Origin: Leptolyngbya sp. PCC 7375 | GTDB lineage: Bacteria > Cyanobacteriota > Cyanobacteriia > Phormidesmidales > Phormidesmidaceae | Assembly (NCBI RefSeq): GCF_000316115.1 | Contig: NZ_JH993796.1 | Span: forward strand, 21,644-85,643 | Direction: 5' to 3' | DNA length: 64,000 nucleotides | Shown here: in pieces, positions 63,772-64,000 of the stretch | How positions within the stretch are numbered: position 1 is the stretch's first letter | Layout of the letters: every line of letters begins with the position of its first letter | Program-made: the position numbers and the translations under genes | The notes under the pieces: model-generated | Told to the model about the DNA's origin: nothing | Databases searched by the model: none | What the model saw: the letters and a program-made list of their open reading frames with translations, nothing else

Positions 63772-64000
63772 TTATACTGCCTCATTTGCTAATGTTTTAA
63801 GCGCACGTTTAGCAACCATTTCGGCTCTTGCAGAGGTGACTTTCTGATAGCGCAACGTGGTCTGAATTGACTGATGTCCCATTAAAGCCCGTAGTTCTTC
63901 AATCCCCATCAATCCCACCCGCTCGGTGGCAAAGGTATGCCGCAAATCATGTAGTCTCACTCCCTCCAGCTCAGGAATATCTGCAATCAATTGTCGCCAG
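63772..64000 (-). CDS. Partial tyrosine recombinase/integrase, C-terminus
   Basis: The frame enters from the right edge and reads VRLHDLRHTFATERVGLMGI, LRALMGHQSIQTTLRYQKVT. HxLRHTFAT (HxxR), GHxSIxTT (His) and RYQK (Tyr) are present. The N-terminal part lies outside the window. It is longer than the two compact recombinases and of another subfamily. Confidence 0.85.
   Translation of the reverse strand, partial: WRQLIADIPELEGVRLHDLRHTFATERVGLMGIEELRALMGHQSIQTTLRYQKVTSARAEMVAKRALKTLANEAV

Overview
The window looks like part of a large cyanobacterial plasmid. The octamer GCGATCGC (HIP1) recurs throughout. Typical cyanobacterial families are present (a PEP-CTERM protein, pentapeptide-repeat proteins, an SLH-domain protein, an IS701-type transposase, a group II intron). 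There are also two separate ParA partition modules and three tyrosine recombinases, but no rRNA, tRNA, ribosomal or central-metabolism genes. I cannot name the species from sequence alone.

Layout. Positions 2.4-7.0 kb hold a first plasmid-maintenance region: an operon of small unknown genes headed by an HTH protein, then an HTH gene, parA, a small DNA-binding partner and an unknown gene, with TTCACAAG-type repeats at the gene starts. Positions 7.4-15.1 kb hold a defence-like island: a TIR protein, a SIR2-like (DUF4917-type) protein, a divergent NrtR-like Nudix regulator, a tyrosine recombinase, a ribbon-helix-helix (RHH) regulator, a NACHT NTPase and a PEP-CTERM protein. Positions 16-20 kb are a scrapyard: IS256, IS3 and two 171-bp MITEs, which also broke a staphylococcal-nuclease-type gene. 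Positions 20-24 kb encode envelope-type proteins (membrane-fusion-like, TolC-like, DUF457 hydrolase). Positions 24.3-27.8 kb are a broken Abi-alpha-like gene holding an IS701 that itself holds an ISAzo13-like element. Positions 27.9-36.6 kb carry plasmid-type genes of mostly unknown role, a large pentapeptide protein with a hexanucleotide minisatellite, and an HNH nuclease. From 38 to 58.8 kb there are further IS elements (IS5, IS3, IS1595), secreted proteins, an RTX protein, a group II intron and an S24 peptidase. Positions 59-63 kb are a second partition module whose HTH protein is a paralogue of the first, with CTTAAGCGATTA-type repeats.

The most striking large-scale structure is a module that occurs three times in the same orientation (about 250-2350, 41070-43885 and 54600-57030). 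Each has a promoter region with six direct repeats at 11-bp phase, a secreted protein made of 18-residue repeats, a conserved 3' region with two hairpins, a different cargo gene set (4-TM protein, RTX protein, pentapeptide protein), and a conserved element of about 200-230 bp that encodes no clear protein.

At least eight insertions have exact target duplications that can be read directly, and in several the broken host gene can be restored on paper (SNase, Abi-alpha, an RHH gene, the IS256 transposase, the 44-kb gene, the HNH 3' end). The plasmid has therefore been a repeated transposition target. The candidate system most worth testing is the TIR + SIR2-like + NrtR-like cassette, with a perfect 19-bp palindrome between the divergent genes.
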